DNA of 64,000 nucleotides from Mesorhizobium shangrilense. GTDB lineage: Bacteria; Pseudomonadota; Alphaproteobacteria; Rhizobiales; Rhizobiaceae. Below the pieces are notes generated by a model, which worked only from the letters and a program-made list of their open reading frames with translations, ran no database searches and was not told the DNA's origin. This document shows positions 36,629 to 45,723 of the stretch, one piece after another (position 1 is the first letter of the stretch; each line of letters opens with the position of its first letter). Position numbers and translations under genes: made by a program. The stretch is taken from the NCBI RefSeq assembly GCF_040537815.1, contig NZ_JBEWSZ010000001.1, forward strand, positions 3,534,001-3,598,000, given 5' to 3'.

Positions 36629-36669
36629 GATCTTGTCCGAAAACCGGTTCCCACTTTTCGGGATCATGC
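36625..36669. repeat. Intergenic palindrome (second half of the bipartite repeat), copy 4
   Basis: Arms GCATGATC (36625-36632) and GATCATGC (36662-36669) surround ttgtccgaaaaccggttccc-acttttcgg. Only the second hairpin of the composite element is present. It separates the MarR stop (36671) from the hydrolase gene and supplies the apparent ATG at 36628. Confidence 0.8.
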
Positions 36670-36670
36670 T

Positions 36671-37021
36671 TCAGATCGGCAATTCGTGGGCCTTGGCGAT
36701 GATAACATCGCCGAAGCGCTCGACAAAGAGCGCACCCTCGACGGTGCGTTTGATCAAGACGTTCCGCTTGTCGAGCTCGTCGCGATGGCGCGACACCAAT
36801 TTCAACGCACCCATCGTGTCGAGCGCGCGGGTGATGACCGGCTTGGTGACGTTGAGCCTAGCGGCGAGCCCGCGCACCGTATGCGGTGGCGGATCGAGAT
36901 AGATGGTGAACAGGATCGCCGTCTGGCGCATGGTCAGGTCTGGCGCGTCGTCGCGCACCTGCGACAGCATCACCTGCTGCCACAATCGCAAGGCCTGGCT
37001 CGGACGCAGCACAATCGACAT
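36671..37021 (-). CDS. MarR-type winged-helix regulator
   Basis: 116-residue protein with a MarR/winged-helix pattern: LTMRQTAILFTIYLDPPPHT at about 29-48, then RGLAARLNVTKPVITRALDT as the recognition helix region at about 50-69, and a wing with RDELDKRNVLIKRTVEG. It is shorter than typical MarR proteins (about 140) because the C-terminal dimerisation helix is reduced. It stands between two same-oriented copies of the intergenic repeat (36625-36669 and 37079-37143). Target genes are unknown; the neighbouring hydrolase downstream is a candidate. Confidence 0.8.
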   Translation of the reverse strand: MSIVLRPSQALRLWQQVMLSQVRDDAPDLTMRQTAILFTIYLDPPPHTVRGLAARLNVTKPVITRALDTMGALKLVSRHRDELDKRNVLIKRTVEGALFVERFGDVIIAKAHELPI

Positions 37022-37078
37022 CCGATCAGCATGACGGCAAATTGTTTCGGTTCCGTTTCAGTCGAGTCTTCATGTCGG

Positions 37079-37143
37079 ACCATGATCTCATCCGAAAACC
37101 GGTTCCCACTTTTGCTTCGCCGGCCTTCGTTTCGGATCATGGT
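37079..37143. repeat. Intergenic palindrome, copy 5, with an internal insertion
   Basis: Arms ACCATGATC (37079-37087) and GATCATGGT (37135-37143) enclose tcatccgaaaaccggttcc, then cacttttgcttcgccggcct and tcgtttcg. Compared with copy 4 the extra gcttcgccggccttcg lies between the acttt and tcgg parts. The right arm reaches the stop codon of the aminopeptidase gene. Confidence 0.78.
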
Positions 37144-38507
37144 TAGCCAAAGCGGGCCGAGATGATCCGCTCCAGCGCGCGAATGCCTTGCGCCTCGCCG
37201 CCGGCAGGGCCGTGGGGACGGTCGGAGGGGTTCCAGGCGAAGATGTCGAAATGCGCCCAACCCGCGGTCCTCTCGACAAAGCGTTTCAGGAACAGCGCAG
37301 CGGTGATCGAACCGGCGAACCCATCGGTGGTGACGTTGTTGATGTCGGCGATCTTCGACGAGAGCTTTGCGTCATAGGGCCGCCATAGCGGCATGCGCCA
37401 CAGCGGATCCTCGACCACCAGGGATGCCGCTGCCAGTTCCGATGCCAACGCTTCGTCGCCTGTGTAGAAAGGCGGCAGGTCAGGCCCAAGCGCGACACGC
37501 GCGGCACCTGTCAAGGTCGCCATGTCGATCAGCATCTGCGGCTCCTCGGCGTCGGCCAGCGCGAGCGCATCCGCCAGAACGAGCCTGCCTTCAGCGTCGG
37601 TATTGCCGATCTCGACGGTGATGCCCTTGCGACTCATCAGCACGTCGCCGGGCCGGAAGGCGTTGCCGGCAATCGAGTTCTCGACCGCGGGGATCAGCAC
37701 CCGCAGCCTGACCTTCAGGCCGGCCGCCATGATCATCGAGGCCAGGCCCAGCACATTGGCGGCGCCGCCCATATCCTTCTTCATCAGGAGCATGCCCGAT
37801 GACGGCTTGATATCGAGCCCGCCGGTGTCGAAGCAGACGCCCTTGCCGACCAGCGTCACCTTCGGCGCGTCCATCTCACCCCAGGTCATATCGATCAGCC
37901 GCGGCGCACCCACGGAGGCGCGGCCGACAGCGTGGATCATCGGAAAATTCTGCTTGAGCAGGTCGTCGCCCTTGATGACCGACACCTCGGCCTTGTGGGT
38001 CCCGGCCAGGACCCTCACCGCCTTCTCAAGTTCGTCCGGGCCCATGTCGCTGGTCGGCGTGTTGACGAGATCACGCGTCAGGAAAACGCCGTCGGCGATA
38101 CGGCGGATGCGGGCGGCATCCGCACTAGGGGGCAATGCGAAGCGCAGCGCCTTGCCCGGTTTCTTGCCATAACGGGTGAAGACATACCCCCCGAGGATGA
38201 GGCCAAGCGCTGCGAGTTCCGGGTCCGTGGGGGTGGACGCAAAGCTCCATTCGCCCTCCGGCAATGTTCTGGCCAGCGCGCCTACAGCGAGGGAGCCCTC
38301 GCCTTCGCCGATGCCGAACAACGCACCGGCAATGGCGCCGTTTTCGCCGGGCACAACGAGCGTCCTGCCGGCTTCGCCCGAAAAGCCATTGGCTTTGGCC
38401 CAGGCGACGTTGGCCGGCGCAAGGCCAACTGTATCCAGAGCATCCATGGCGATCAGATGGATTGGCCGCGCATCGCTGGTTTTCGTCTCGACGAGTTCGA
38501 CAGGCAT
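37143..38507 (-). CDS. Leucyl aminopeptidase family protein (M17)
   Basis: Cytosolic dimetal aminopeptidase of 454 residues that removes N-terminal residues from peptides. The M17 signatures are clear: the metal and catalytic segment VTLVGKGVCFDTGGLDIKPS at about 235-254 with MKKDMGGAANVLG following, and the family hallmark NTDAEGRLVLADAL at about 320-333. The N-terminal domain is the usual variable one. Start ATG 38507 (MPVELVETKTSDARPIHL) has GGAG eight bases upstream; the longer reading to 38609 lacks one. A palindromic repeat abuts its stop codon. Confidence 0.93.
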   Translation of the reverse strand: MPVELVETKTSDARPIHLIAMDALDTVGLAPANVAWAKANGFSGEAGRTLVVPGENGAIAGALFGIGEGEGSLAVGALARTLPEGEWSFASTPTDPELAALGLILGGYVFTRYGKKPGKALRFALPPSADAARIRRIADGVFLTRDLVNTPTSDMGPDELEKAVRVLAGTHKAEVSVIKGDDLLKQNFPMIHAVGRASVGAPRLIDMTWGEMDAPKVTLVGKGVCFDTGGLDIKPSSGMLLMKKDMGGAANVLGLASMIMAAGLKVRLRVLIPAVENSIAGNAFRPGDVLMSRKGITVEIGNTDAEGRLVLADALALADAEEPQMLIDMATLTGAARVALGPDLPPFYTGDEALASELAAASLVVEDPLWRMPLWRPYDAKLSSKIADINNVTTDGFAGSITAALFLKRFVERTAGWAHFDIFAWNPSDRPHGPAGGEAQGIRALERIISARFG

Positions 38508-38620
38508 TCGATATTCTCCGCTGATGAAATCCCCTTGGCGACCTTCGCCTTTGGAACTTCCAAATCCAAAAACCAAACAACAGGCTGCGCGGCGTGGCCG
38601 CACCGTCATCGGGCGACCGG

Positions 38621-39484
38621 CTACCGGCGAAATTCGATGATGATCTTTCGCCTCTTCTCGACCACCAGTCGGAAGAATTCCCTGATACGGATATGGGGCG
38701 ATATCAAGAGGCGTTCGAACGGCCGCTTCAGTTCGCGCCAGACTTTGCCGGCAAGCGATCTCTGCCTTTTGACCTCTCTGTCCCCGGCACTGGCCTTTCT
38801 TTCGGAAGCGAGAATACTCTCAATGCCTGGGGTGGTTGGCCAATTTGCCCCTGAATCCTGAATGCAGGGGGCCGGGACCACCTGCTGGATCTTGAAATGC
38901 CTGGCGGATCCGATCAGGGGATCATAAATCAGGACGTCGATCGGTGTTTCGAACTTTGCGGTCATGTCCAGCAATTTCGATGCGGCGTCTCGGGAAACCA
39001 CATAGGCGCCGGTGCCAGAGACCCAGCCATGCAGCCTATGGCATCGCCTGCTATCGCCAACCGGAACGCCATGTCTGTCTATCTCGACCAGGGATCCGTA
39101 TTTGTAGCTCGTCTCAAGTTTGACCAGATCGGCTCCCGCGGGGATCCAGCCGGAATCTGCGCAAATAGCCGCGAAATCCTGGGAAAGATGCATGTCGTCT
39201 TCCAGAATGACCGCATAGGGATCGATGTCCGCTGCTATCCTCTCGAAACAGGCGCGATGGCTGAGGAAGCAGCCAACCTCGCCTTTGGTCAGCGGCACAT
39301 CCGCGGGGCGTGGCACATAGACACTGTCAATGTCGGCCTGGCTCAGCAATTGTCCGTCCACAGCCCTCACTCTGACAAAGGCCACGCCAGCTGCTTCCAG
39401 CAAGGCGCTCATTCTCGCCTGACGGACCTGCGACCGGTCGAGATTGATGAGATAAACTTTCAGCGTGCGCCCCCCGAGGATCAA
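38621..39484 (-). CDS. Glycosyltransferase family 25 protein
   Basis: Predicted LPS/lipooligosaccharide glycosyltransferase, 287 residues, cytoplasmic face of the inner membrane. GT25 motifs: KVYLINLDRSQVRQARM at the start, LTKGEVGCFLSHRACFERI at about 65-83, AVILEDDMHL at about 90-99 with the acidic metal-binding residues, and GTGAYVVSRDAASKLL near 157. The C-terminal 50 residues are strongly basic. The start is unclear: TTG 39484 is given, but the family sequence begins around a CTG (39463) preceded by GGGGGGCG, so a non-ATG start near there is possible. No other surface-polysaccharide genes adjoin it. Confidence 0.85.
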   Translation of the reverse strand: MILGGRTLKVYLINLDRSQVRQARMSALLEAAGVAFVRVRAVDGQLLSQADIDSVYVPRPADVPLTKGEVGCFLSHRACFERIAADIDPYAVILEDDMHLSQDFAAICADSGWIPAGADLVKLETSYKYGSLVEIDRHGVPVGDSRRCHRLHGWVSGTGAYVVSRDAASKLLDMTAKFETPIDVLIYDPLIGSARHFKIQQVVPAPCIQDSGANWPTTPGIESILASERKASAGDREVKRQRSLAGKVWRELKRPFERLLISPHIRIREFFRLVVEKRRKIIIEFRR

Positions 39485-39622
39485 AGGTCAAAGCCCAGGA
39501 TCGACCGCGCGTCAATACATCTGTGAGCCGCGACCTCGCTATGGCCTAACGACCTGCATCCTCTGTGATGACGCCGGCTTGCCCCGTTCCGCCACTCCGA
39601 TCCATAGGCTCGGAGCCGGATC

Positions 39623-39638
39623 GTTAACCGTCCGTTAG
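39623..39638. promoter_or_regulatory. CtrA-like site upstream of tadD
   Basis: GTTAA-ccgtccg-TTAG, which on the minus strand is CTAA-N7-TTAAC, one mismatch from the CtrA consensus with the correct spacer. It lies about 70-85 bp before tadD. A second gttaac is eight bases further on (39640-39644 region). Assignment is by motif only. Confidence 0.4.
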
Positions 39639-39707
39639 GGTTAACAGAATATTTCTGCGGTAGGGAAGATGGCCACGCAATGGCCACGCGCATGAACGGA
39701 GGCCTGG

Positions 39708-40535
39708 GTGCCGATGCTGACCAACCGCACGATGAACGCCACTGGAAAACGGCTGGTCACCACGGCCTTTCTCCTGGCTCTTGCCGCAAGCGTTTCGGGC
39801 TGCGGAACCGACAAACTCACGACCGGTTCGATCGGCCGCACCAGCGGCAAGCCCCTGGAGACGATGTCCGCGAGCGAATTGCACAGCGCCACGATGGCGC
39901 TCGGCCAATCTTACGCGCGCAACCCCGCCGACAAGCGAATCGCCACCAACTATGCGGCAGCGCTGCAGATGGATGGAGACGCCGACCAGTCGCTCGCCGT
40001 GATGCGCAAGTTGGCGATCGCATTGCCGAAGGATCGCGATGTGCTGGCCGCCTACGGCAAGGCGCTGGCCGCCAACGGCCAGTTGGAGCCGGCGCTGGAC
40101 GCCGTGCGCCGCGCGCAGACACCGGAATATCCGGACTGGAAACTGGTGTCGGCGGAAGCCGCCATTCTCGACCAGATGGGCCAGAAGGACCAGGCACGCC
40201 AGCTCTATCGCAAGGCGCTCGAGCTCAAACCGAACGAACCCTCCATCCTTTCCAATCTCGGCATGTCCTATGTGCTGGAGGGCGACCTGCGCATGGCCGA
40301 AACTTATATGCGCTCGGCAGCCCAGCAGCCGAACGCCGATAGCCGCGTGCGGCAGAATCTGGCGCTGGTGGTTGGCTTGCAGGGGCGCTTCGACGAGGCC
40401 GAGAAGATCGCATCGCAGGAGCTCTCGCCCGACCAGGCGCAGGCGAATGTAACCTACCTTCGCCAGATGCTGGCGCAGCAGAACGCCTGGAGCCAGCTCA
40501 AGGACCAGGACAAGACAAAGCCAGCCACCAACTGA
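39708..40535 (+). CDS. tadD: Tad pilus assembly lipoprotein TadD (TPR)
   Basis: Outer-membrane-directed lipoprotein of 275 residues that acts as pilotin-like assembly factor for the Flp/Tad secretin. The N-terminus has a lipobox, LAASVSGC with lipidated Cys32, followed by several tetratricopeptide repeats at about 75-245 (for example LDQMGQKDQARQLYRKALEL and LGMSYVLEGDLRMAETYM). Start is GTG 39708, with GGAGG five bases upstream; ATG 39714 is an alternative. It is on the opposite strand from the main tad operon and convergent with tadC, separated by a strong palindrome and a repeat. A CtrA-like site lies upstream. Confidence 0.9.
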   Translation: MPMLTNRTMNATGKRLVTTAFLLALAASVSGCGTDKLTTGSIGRTSGKPLETMSASELHSATMALGQSYARNPADKRIATNYAAALQMDGDADQSLAVMRKLAIALPKDRDVLAAYGKALAANGQLEPALDAVRRAQTPEYPDWKLVSAEAAILDQMGQKDQARQLYRKALELKPNEPSILSNLGMSYVLEGDLRMAETYMRSAAQQPNADSRVRQNLALVVGLQGRFDEAEKIASQELSPDQAQANVTYLRQMLAQQNAWSQLKDQDKTKPATN

Positions 40536-40581
40536 TCACGCGGCGTTTTCCACCAAACCATCCTCAGGCATGCCGAAATGA

Positions 40582-40615
40582 AAAGGGCCGCGCTGCATAT
40601 GCAGCGCGGCCCTTT
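40582..40615. terminator. Perfect 34-bp palindrome, bidirectional terminator
   Basis: Arms AAAGGGCCGCGCTGCAT and ATGCAGCGCGGCCCTTT are perfectly complementary with no spare loop base. It lies 47 bp past the tadD stop and, with flanking aaaa/ctttgaatt, can end transcription from both tadD and tadC directions. Confidence 0.75.
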
Positions 40616-40628
40616 GAATTCGCTATCC

Positions 40629-40730
40629 AGAGCAGTTCATCGTTTCACGGAAACGCCGAACCGCTCTATCTCTTTGTTTTGACGCAATTCCGGACGGAAA
40701 ACCGTTCACACTTTTCCTGGAATTGCTCTA
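40629..40730. repeat. Bipartite palindromic intergenic repeat, copy 6
   Basis: Hairpin 1: AGAGCaGTTC ... GAACcGCTCT (40629-40667) with an inner CGTTTC/GAAACG dyad. Linker atctctttgtttt. Hairpin 2: GCAATTCC (40684-40691) ... GGAATTGC (40719-40726) around ggacggaaaaccgttcacac. The arms differ from copies 1 and 3 but are compensated, and the aaaaccgttcacactttt core is kept. Confidence 0.78.
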
Positions 40731-40741
40731 GTCGCCGCCAG

Positions 40742-41758
40742 TTACTGGCTGCTGGTCTTGTGCGGATCGCTAAAAATGCCGCGCTGGCTGACCTGGATGC
40801 CGGCCGGGCCGAGGATGATGGCGAAGAGTACGGGCAGGAAGAACAGGATCATCGGCACGGTGAGCTTCGGCGGCAGGGCCGCGGCCTTTTTCTCGGCCGC
40901 ATTCATGCGCATGTCGCGGCTCTCGGCCGCAAGCACACGCAACGCGTGCGCGACAGGCGTACCATAGCGCTCGGCTTGGACCAGCGCCTGCGATACCGAC
41001 TTGACCGATTCCAGGCCGGTGCGGCTGGCGAGGTTCTCGTAGGCCTGCTTGCGCTCCTGCAGATAGGAGAGCTCCGCATTGGTCAGGATGAACTCTTCCG
41101 CCAAGGCCACGGACTGCGCGCCGATTTCGTCGGCAACCCTGCGAAGGGCCGCTTCCACCGACATGCCCGATTCGACGCAGATGAGCATCAGGTCGAGCGC
41201 ATCCGGCCACGCCATCTGGATCGACTGCTTGCGCTTGGTGGCACGGTTGTTGACGTAGAGCACCGGTGCGTAGAAGCCGCCATAGGCAACAACGATGCAG
41301 ACGAACACCTTGATCAAGAGCGGCTTGTCAGGCAATCCGCCAAGCACGAACAGGTACACCAGGGCCAGCGCGAAGCCGACAAACGGAAGGACAAGGCGAA
41401 AGAACAGGAAGCGCGTCAGCGGATTCTGCCCGCGAAAGCCGGCAACCTTGAGCTTCTGCAGCGTGCCTTCGTCGGCCAGCGCGCGCCTCAGGTCGAGGCG
41501 GTCGACAATGTTGCGCATGCCGATCGACTGTTCCTCGCGCAAACCCTTGCGCCGGCGGTCGGCCTCGGCGGCAAGCCTGGCGCGCTGCTTGGCGCGCAGC
41601 TCATCGCGCTCCAGAGCCACGGATTTCATACGGTTCTTGAGCTGGTTGCCGCCAAGGGCAGGCAGCAGCGTGAAGACGGTGGCGAATACGGCGATAGCGA
41701 CCAGCAAGGCGATCAGGAACGCCGGGTCCGTTAGGGATTTGACGACTTGGTCGGTCAT
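40742..41758 (-). CDS. tadC: Tad platform protein TadC
   Basis: Inner-membrane platform protein of the Flp/Tad type IV pilus machine, GspF/T2SSF family, 338 residues. Membrane segments at about 13-34, 125-145, 150-172 and 302-325 flank the cytoplasmic F domain (about 175-300) with PDALDLMLICVESGMSVEAA and LVQAERYGTPVAHALRVLAA. It is the last gene of the minus-strand tad operon. The gap to tadB (74 bp) holds a repeat palindrome. Start ATG 41758. It works with TadB and the CpaF ATPase to drive pilin assembly. Confidence 0.92.
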   Translation of the reverse strand: MTDQVVKSLTDPAFLIALLVAIAVFATVFTLLPALGGNQLKNRMKSVALERDELRAKQRARLAAEADRRRKGLREEQSIGMRNIVDRLDLRRALADEGTLQKLKVAGFRGQNPLTRFLFFRLVLPFVGFALALVYLFVLGGLPDKPLLIKVFVCIVVAYGGFYAPVLYVNNRATKRKQSIQMAWPDALDLMLICVESGMSVEAALRRVADEIGAQSVALAEEFILTNAELSYLQERKQAYENLASRTGLESVKSVSQALVQAERYGTPVAHALRVLAAESRDMRMNAAEKKAAALPPKLTVPMILFFLPVLFAIILGPAGIQVSQRGIFSDPHKTSSQ

Positions 41759-41777
41759 TGCTTTTTATCTTCTCGTT

Positions 41778-41828
41778 CGAGCATGACCTTTTCCGAAAAC
41801 CGGATACCACTTTTCAGGGTCATGCTCG
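41778..41828. repeat. Intergenic palindrome, copy 7, inside the tad operon
   Basis: Arms CGAGCATGACC (41778-41788) and GGTCATGCTCG (41818-41828) around ttttccgaaaaccggatacc-acttttca. It occupies most of the gap between tadB (stop 41833) and tadC (start 41758), where a strong mRNA hairpin could change relative expression of the two platform proteins. Confidence 0.8.
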
Positions 41829-41832
41829 GATC

Positions 41833-42846
41833 CTAGACATCGAAGTTCATCATCTTGCGCATCACCAGGATGCCGATCGACATCCAGACCCCCGAGCAAC
41901 CGAGGATCAAATTGCCCGTGCTGGTGGTGAACAGCGGCATGATGTAGTTCGGGCTGGTCAGATAGACGAGAAAGGCGACGATGAAGGGTAGCGCGCCGAT
42001 GATGACGGCGGATGCCTTCGCTTCCATGGACAATGCCTGGACCTTGGCCTTCATCTTCTTGCGATCGCGAAGCACGCGCGAAAGATTGCCCAAGGCTTCG
42101 GAAAGATTGCCGCCGGCCTGAGACTGGATCTGGATGACGATGCCGAAGAAACTCGCTTCCGTGCACGGCATGGTTTCAGCCATGCGCAAGGAGGCGTCGG
42201 GGATCGACAGGCCCATCTGCTGGGAATCGACGATGCGCCGGAACTCGGTCTTCACCGGCTCGGGCGATTCATTGGCGATCAGGCGGATCGCGTCATTGAG
42301 AGGCAGTCCGGATTTGACCGCCCGAACGATGATGTCGAGTGCGTTGGGAAACTCGTTGAGGAACTGCTTGACTCGGCGCGCCCGGCAAAACGAGACGAAC
42401 CAGCGCGGCAAGCCTAGAGCGCCCGCCAGCAATGCCCCGGGCAGGACCAGCAATGGTGCGCCGGCGAAATAGGCAACCGCCGTCAGAGCGACACCGCAAA
42501 CGGCGGAGTAGATGTAGAAGCGTTCAAGAGAGACCTTCATGCCGGCCTGACGGATCTGCGCCTTCAGCGGGGGCTTCTTGACGACCAGGTCCTTGGATTT
42601 CTGCTTTTGCTCGAGGTCCTTCAACGAATCCTGCACCGATTTTCGGCGCTTGGCCGCTTCGGCCACACGGTCGCGGGAGGCCTTGACGACGGAGCGGTCG
42701 GTCTCGGCGGTCTTGATCGTCTCGAGCCGCTTGCCGACCTGCTTCTCGTTGGTGATCTGGTTGAACAGAAAAGCATAGGCCACCGCGCCGGCGCTGAAGC
42801 CCGCGAGCACGACAAACGCCAGTACGGTGCCGTCAATTCCGAACAT
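41833..42846 (-). CDS. tadB: Tad platform protein TadB
   Basis: Second GspF-family platform protein, 337 residues, inner membrane. One N-terminal helix (about 6-27) is followed by a long basic/charged cytoplasmic stretch (about 30-95), two helices near 112-150, and the F domain with PNALDIIVRAVKSGLPLNDA at about 167-186 and QSQAGGNLSEALGNLSRVLR at about 245-264; two more helices end the protein. Start ATG 42846 is 28 bp after the cpaF stop. Paralogous to TadC. Confidence 0.92.
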   Translation of the reverse strand: MFGIDGTVLAFVVLAGFSAGAVAYAFLFNQITNEKQVGKRLETIKTAETDRSVVKASRDRVAEAAKRRKSVQDSLKDLEQKQKSKDLVVKKPPLKAQIRQAGMKVSLERFYIYSAVCGVALTAVAYFAGAPLLVLPGALLAGALGLPRWFVSFCRARRVKQFLNEFPNALDIIVRAVKSGLPLNDAIRLIANESPEPVKTEFRRIVDSQQMGLSIPDASLRMAETMPCTEASFFGIVIQIQSQAGGNLSEALGNLSRVLRDRKKMKAKVQALSMEAKASAVIIGALPFIVAFLVYLTSPNYIMPLFTTSTGNLILGCSGVWMSIGILVMRKMMNFDV

Positions 42847-42874
42847 TCACAGAGCCCCCACGTCTGCAACCGCG

Positions 42875-44383
42875 TCAGTCAGCGCGTTTCTCCATCGACT
42901 CGAGCGCATTGGCGAGGCGCTGTTCCTCGCCGTAGTAACGGGCGCGATCCCAGAAATGCGGCCGCCCAATGCCTGTCGAGACATGCTCGCCCGTCAGCCT
43001 GCCATTGGCATCCTCGCCCTTGATATTATAGAGGACGAGGTCTTGCGTAATGATGACGTCGCCTTCCATACCAATCACCTCGGTGATGTGGGTGATGCGC
43101 CGCGATCCGTCGCGCAAACGGGCAGCCTGGATGATCACGTCCACCGAGCCGACCACGATCTCGCGCACGGTCTTCTGCGGCAGCGTGTAGCCGCCCATCG
43201 CGATCATCGATTCGATACGGTTCAGGCATTCACGCGGGCTGTTGGAGTGGATCGTGCCCATCGAGCCGTCATGGCCGGTGTTCATGGCCTGCAGGAGATC
43301 GAACACTTCGGGTCCGCGCACTTCGCCGACGATGATGCGCTCAGGGCGCATGCGCAGGCAGTTCTTGACAAGGTCGCGCATGGTCACTTCGCCTTCGCCC
43401 TCCAGATTGGGCGGGCGGGTTTCGAGACGCACGACATGCGGCTGCTGCAATTGCAGTTCGGCCGAGTCCTCGCAGGTGATGACGCGCTCCTCGCGGTCGA
43501 TGTAGTTGGTCAGGCAATTGAGCAGCGTCGTCTTGCCCGAACCGGTACCGCCCGAGATGATGATGTTGCAGCGAACTCGGCCGATGATCTTGAGAACTTC
43601 GGCTCCTTGCGGCGAAATGGCACCGAACTTGACCAGCTGATCGAGTGTCAGCTTGTCTTTCTTGAATTTGCGGATGGTGAGCGCGGTGCCGTCGATGGAG
43701 AGCGGCGGCGCGATGACGTTGACACGAGAGCCGTCCGGCAGGCGCGCGTCGCAGATCGGGCTCGATTCATCGACGCGCCGACCAACCTGGCTGACGATGC
43801 GCTGACAGATGTTGAGGAGCTGCTGGTTGTCGCGAAACCGGATGCCGGTCTGTTCGACCTTGCCGTTGACTTCGATATAGACGTTCTTGGATCCGTTGAC
43901 CATGATGTCGGCGATGTCGTCACGAGCGAGCAGAGGCTCCAGCGGCCCGTAGCCCAGAACGTCATTGCAGATATCCTCGAGCAGTTCTTCCTGCTCGGCG
44001 ATCGACATCGCGAAATTCTTGATCGCGATGATATCGTTGACGATATCGCGAATTTCCTCGCGTGCGCTTTCGGGATCGAGCTTGGCCAGCTGCGACAGGT
44101 CGATCGTGTCGATAAGCGCGGAGAAGACCTGGCTCTTGGTGTCGTAGTAGCTCTCGCTGCGCTCGCGCTGAACCTTTTTGGGCTCAGGCGCCAATGGCGG
44201 CGCCTCGACCGCGCGGCGGGCAGGCGGCGTGGCGGACGTACCTGGCGGCATGGGTGCCCCGGGCCGGGCAAGAACCGCCGTTTCCGCGGCATTTGCAGAC
44301 GCGGGCGCGACAGGCGCGGATGCCGGCTGACGGAACTCCGGATTGAACCGGCTACCGTCGTCACTGCCTCTTTTACCAAACAT
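42875..44383 (-). CDS. cpaF: Tad/Cpa pilus assembly ATPase CpaF (TadA)
   Basis: Cytoplasmic hexameric secretion ATPase of the GspE/VirB11 superfamily, 502 residues, powering Flp pilus assembly. A Pro/Ala-rich N-terminus (1-70) precedes the N-terminal domain; Walker A is [16 protein letters not shown] near 277-292, the Asp box is [20 protein letters not shown], Walker B is [20 protein letters not shown] near 354-373, and the His box contains [16 protein letters not shown]. Start ATG 44383 lies 29 bp after cpaE. Length and motifs are normal for CpaF. Confidence 0.95.
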   Translation of the reverse strand: MFGKRGSDDGSRFNPEFRQPASAPVAPASANAAETAVLARPGAPMPPGTSATPPARRAVEAPPLAPEPKKVQRERSESYYDTKSQVFSALIDTIDLSQLAKLDPESAREEIRDIVNDIIAIKNFAMSIAEQEELLEDICNDVLGYGPLEPLLARDDIADIMVNGSKNVYIEVNGKVEQTGIRFRDNQQLLNICQRIVSQVGRRVDESSPICDARLPDGSRVNVIAPPLSIDGTALTIRKFKKDKLTLDQLVKFGAISPQGAEVLKIIGRVRCNIIISGGTGSGKTTLLNCLTNYIDREERVITCEDSAELQLQQPHVVRLETRPPNLEGEGEVTMRDLVKNCLRMRPERIIVGEVRGPEVFDLLQAMNTGHDGSMGTIHSNSPRECLNRIESMIAMGGYTLPQKTVREIVVGSVDVIIQAARLRDGSRRITHITEVIGMEGDVIITQDLVLYNIKGEDANGRLTGEHVSTGIGRPHFWDRARYYGEEQRLANALESMEKRAD

Positions 44384-44412
44384 GTTCGACTACCAATTTC
44401 GCCACTGAAGCG

Positions 44413-45702
44413 TCACTTCTTGCTGCGCGATAGCTTGCCGAGGAGGTTGCCAAGACCCGCTTTTTTCTTCGGCCTGATTTCGCTGCGCCCGGTCAGGACA
44501 TGGGCAATTTCGTTGATCGTGCCGACGGCCGGATTCTTGGCGTCCATTTCGCCGAGCATGCGCCCGTTGTTGGCCGCGTTGCCAAACAAAAGCGGATCGA
44601 AGGCGATGACCGACATCGGCGAAAGGCCGAGCGGCTCGGCGAAGTCGGACGCCGATATTTCCGGACGCTTGGGCATGCCGGCCTGATTGATGATCAGCTT
44701 CGGCGGCGGATCGTTCGGACGCAGCCGTTTGAGCATGTCGACAAGATTCTTGGTGTTGCGCAAATTGGCCAGTTCCGGCGTGGCCGTGATGATGATCTCG
44801 TCGGCCTTGACCAGCGTATTCTTGGTCCAGCCTGTCCATATGTGCGGAACATCGAGCACCAGGAGCGGCACGCTGCGCTGCGCCGTGTCGATCAATTGCG
44901 TGAAGGCTTCCGGATCGAAATCATAGACCCGCTCGAGCGTGGACGGTGCCGCCAACAAGGAAAGATGTTCGGCGCACTGGGCCAACAGCCGATCTAGATA
45001 GACTTCATCGACGCGCTCCGGCGAGAACACGGCCTCGGCGATGCCTTGTGCCGGATCCTGATCGAAATTGATATTGGCCGTTCCGAAAGCCAGGTCGAGA
45101 TCCGCGACGATCACTTCGGACTTGAACAGCGACGACATGGCCCAGGCCACATTGTGGGCAATGGTCGAGGAGCCGACACCGCCCTTGGCGCCGATGAACG
45201 CGAGCGAACGACCGATCGGCTCGGCATCGGGATCAACAAAGATCGAAGATATGACGCTGACGATGTCGGCCATCGACACCGGTGCGATCACATATTCCGA
45301 AATGCCCGAGCGGATGAGCTCACGGTAGAGGCCGACATCATTGTAATGGCCGATGACCACGACCTTCGAGGTCGGATCGCAATATTCGGACAACTGACCG
45401 AGTTGCTCCAGCAACTGTTTCGGCTCGCTGCGCGACTCCAGAAGGATGAGATTGGGCGTCGGCGCCGACTGGTAGAATTCGATGGCGGTGGCGATACCGC
45501 CCATGTGAACCTTCAGATGCGCCTTCGCCATACGGCGGTCCTCGCCGGCGCGCTCGACCGGATTGGCAACGCCCTCGGTCTCGCAAAATGCCTGGATCGA
45601 GATACGCGGGATCGGCCGCAGGGCCTGCATGGCGGCAACATCCTGCGGCGAGGTTTCGCCCCCATCCACCTCGGCGTCGTAAGCAAGATTGCTCATTGTC
45701 AT
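44413..45702 (-). CDS. cpaE: CpaE/TadZ pilus localisation ATPase
   Basis: ParA/MinD-like protein that places the Tad machine in the cell, 429 residues. An N-terminal receiver-like domain (about 50-160, with NLILLESRSEPKQLLEQLGQ and YVIAPVSMADIVSVISSIF) lacks a clear phosphoacceptor set. The ATPase domain follows with an atypical Walker A, FIGAKGGVGSSTIAHNVAWA at about 170-189, where the usual Lys-Thr/Ser is altered to Ser-Ser, and DLDLAFGTANINFDQDP. Start ATG 45702 or 45696; GGAAAG lies just upstream. It lies 21 bp after cpaD. Confidence 0.93.
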   Translation of the reverse strand: MTMSNLAYDAEVDGGETSPQDVAAMQALRPIPRISIQAFCETEGVANPVERAGEDRRMAKAHLKVHMGGIATAIEFYQSAPTPNLILLESRSEPKQLLEQLGQLSEYCDPTSKVVVIGHYNDVGLYRELIRSGISEYVIAPVSMADIVSVISSIFVDPDAEPIGRSLAFIGAKGGVGSSTIAHNVAWAMSSLFKSEVIVADLDLAFGTANINFDQDPAQGIAEAVFSPERVDEVYLDRLLAQCAEHLSLLAAPSTLERVYDFDPEAFTQLIDTAQRSVPLLVLDVPHIWTGWTKNTLVKADEIIITATPELANLRNTKNLVDMLKRLRPNDPPPKLIINQAGMPKRPEISASDFAEPLGLSPMSVIAFDPLLFGNAANNGRMLGEMDAKNPAVGTINEIAHVLTGRSEIRPKKKAGLGNLLGKLSRSKK

Positions 45703-45723
45703 GCTCTTTCCGTGACCTGGGAC

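Noticed and set aside
42827..44686. 619-residue open frame antisense to cpaF
   Set aside because: Shadow of a strongly coding GC-rich gene; CpaF motifs on the minus strand are unambiguous.
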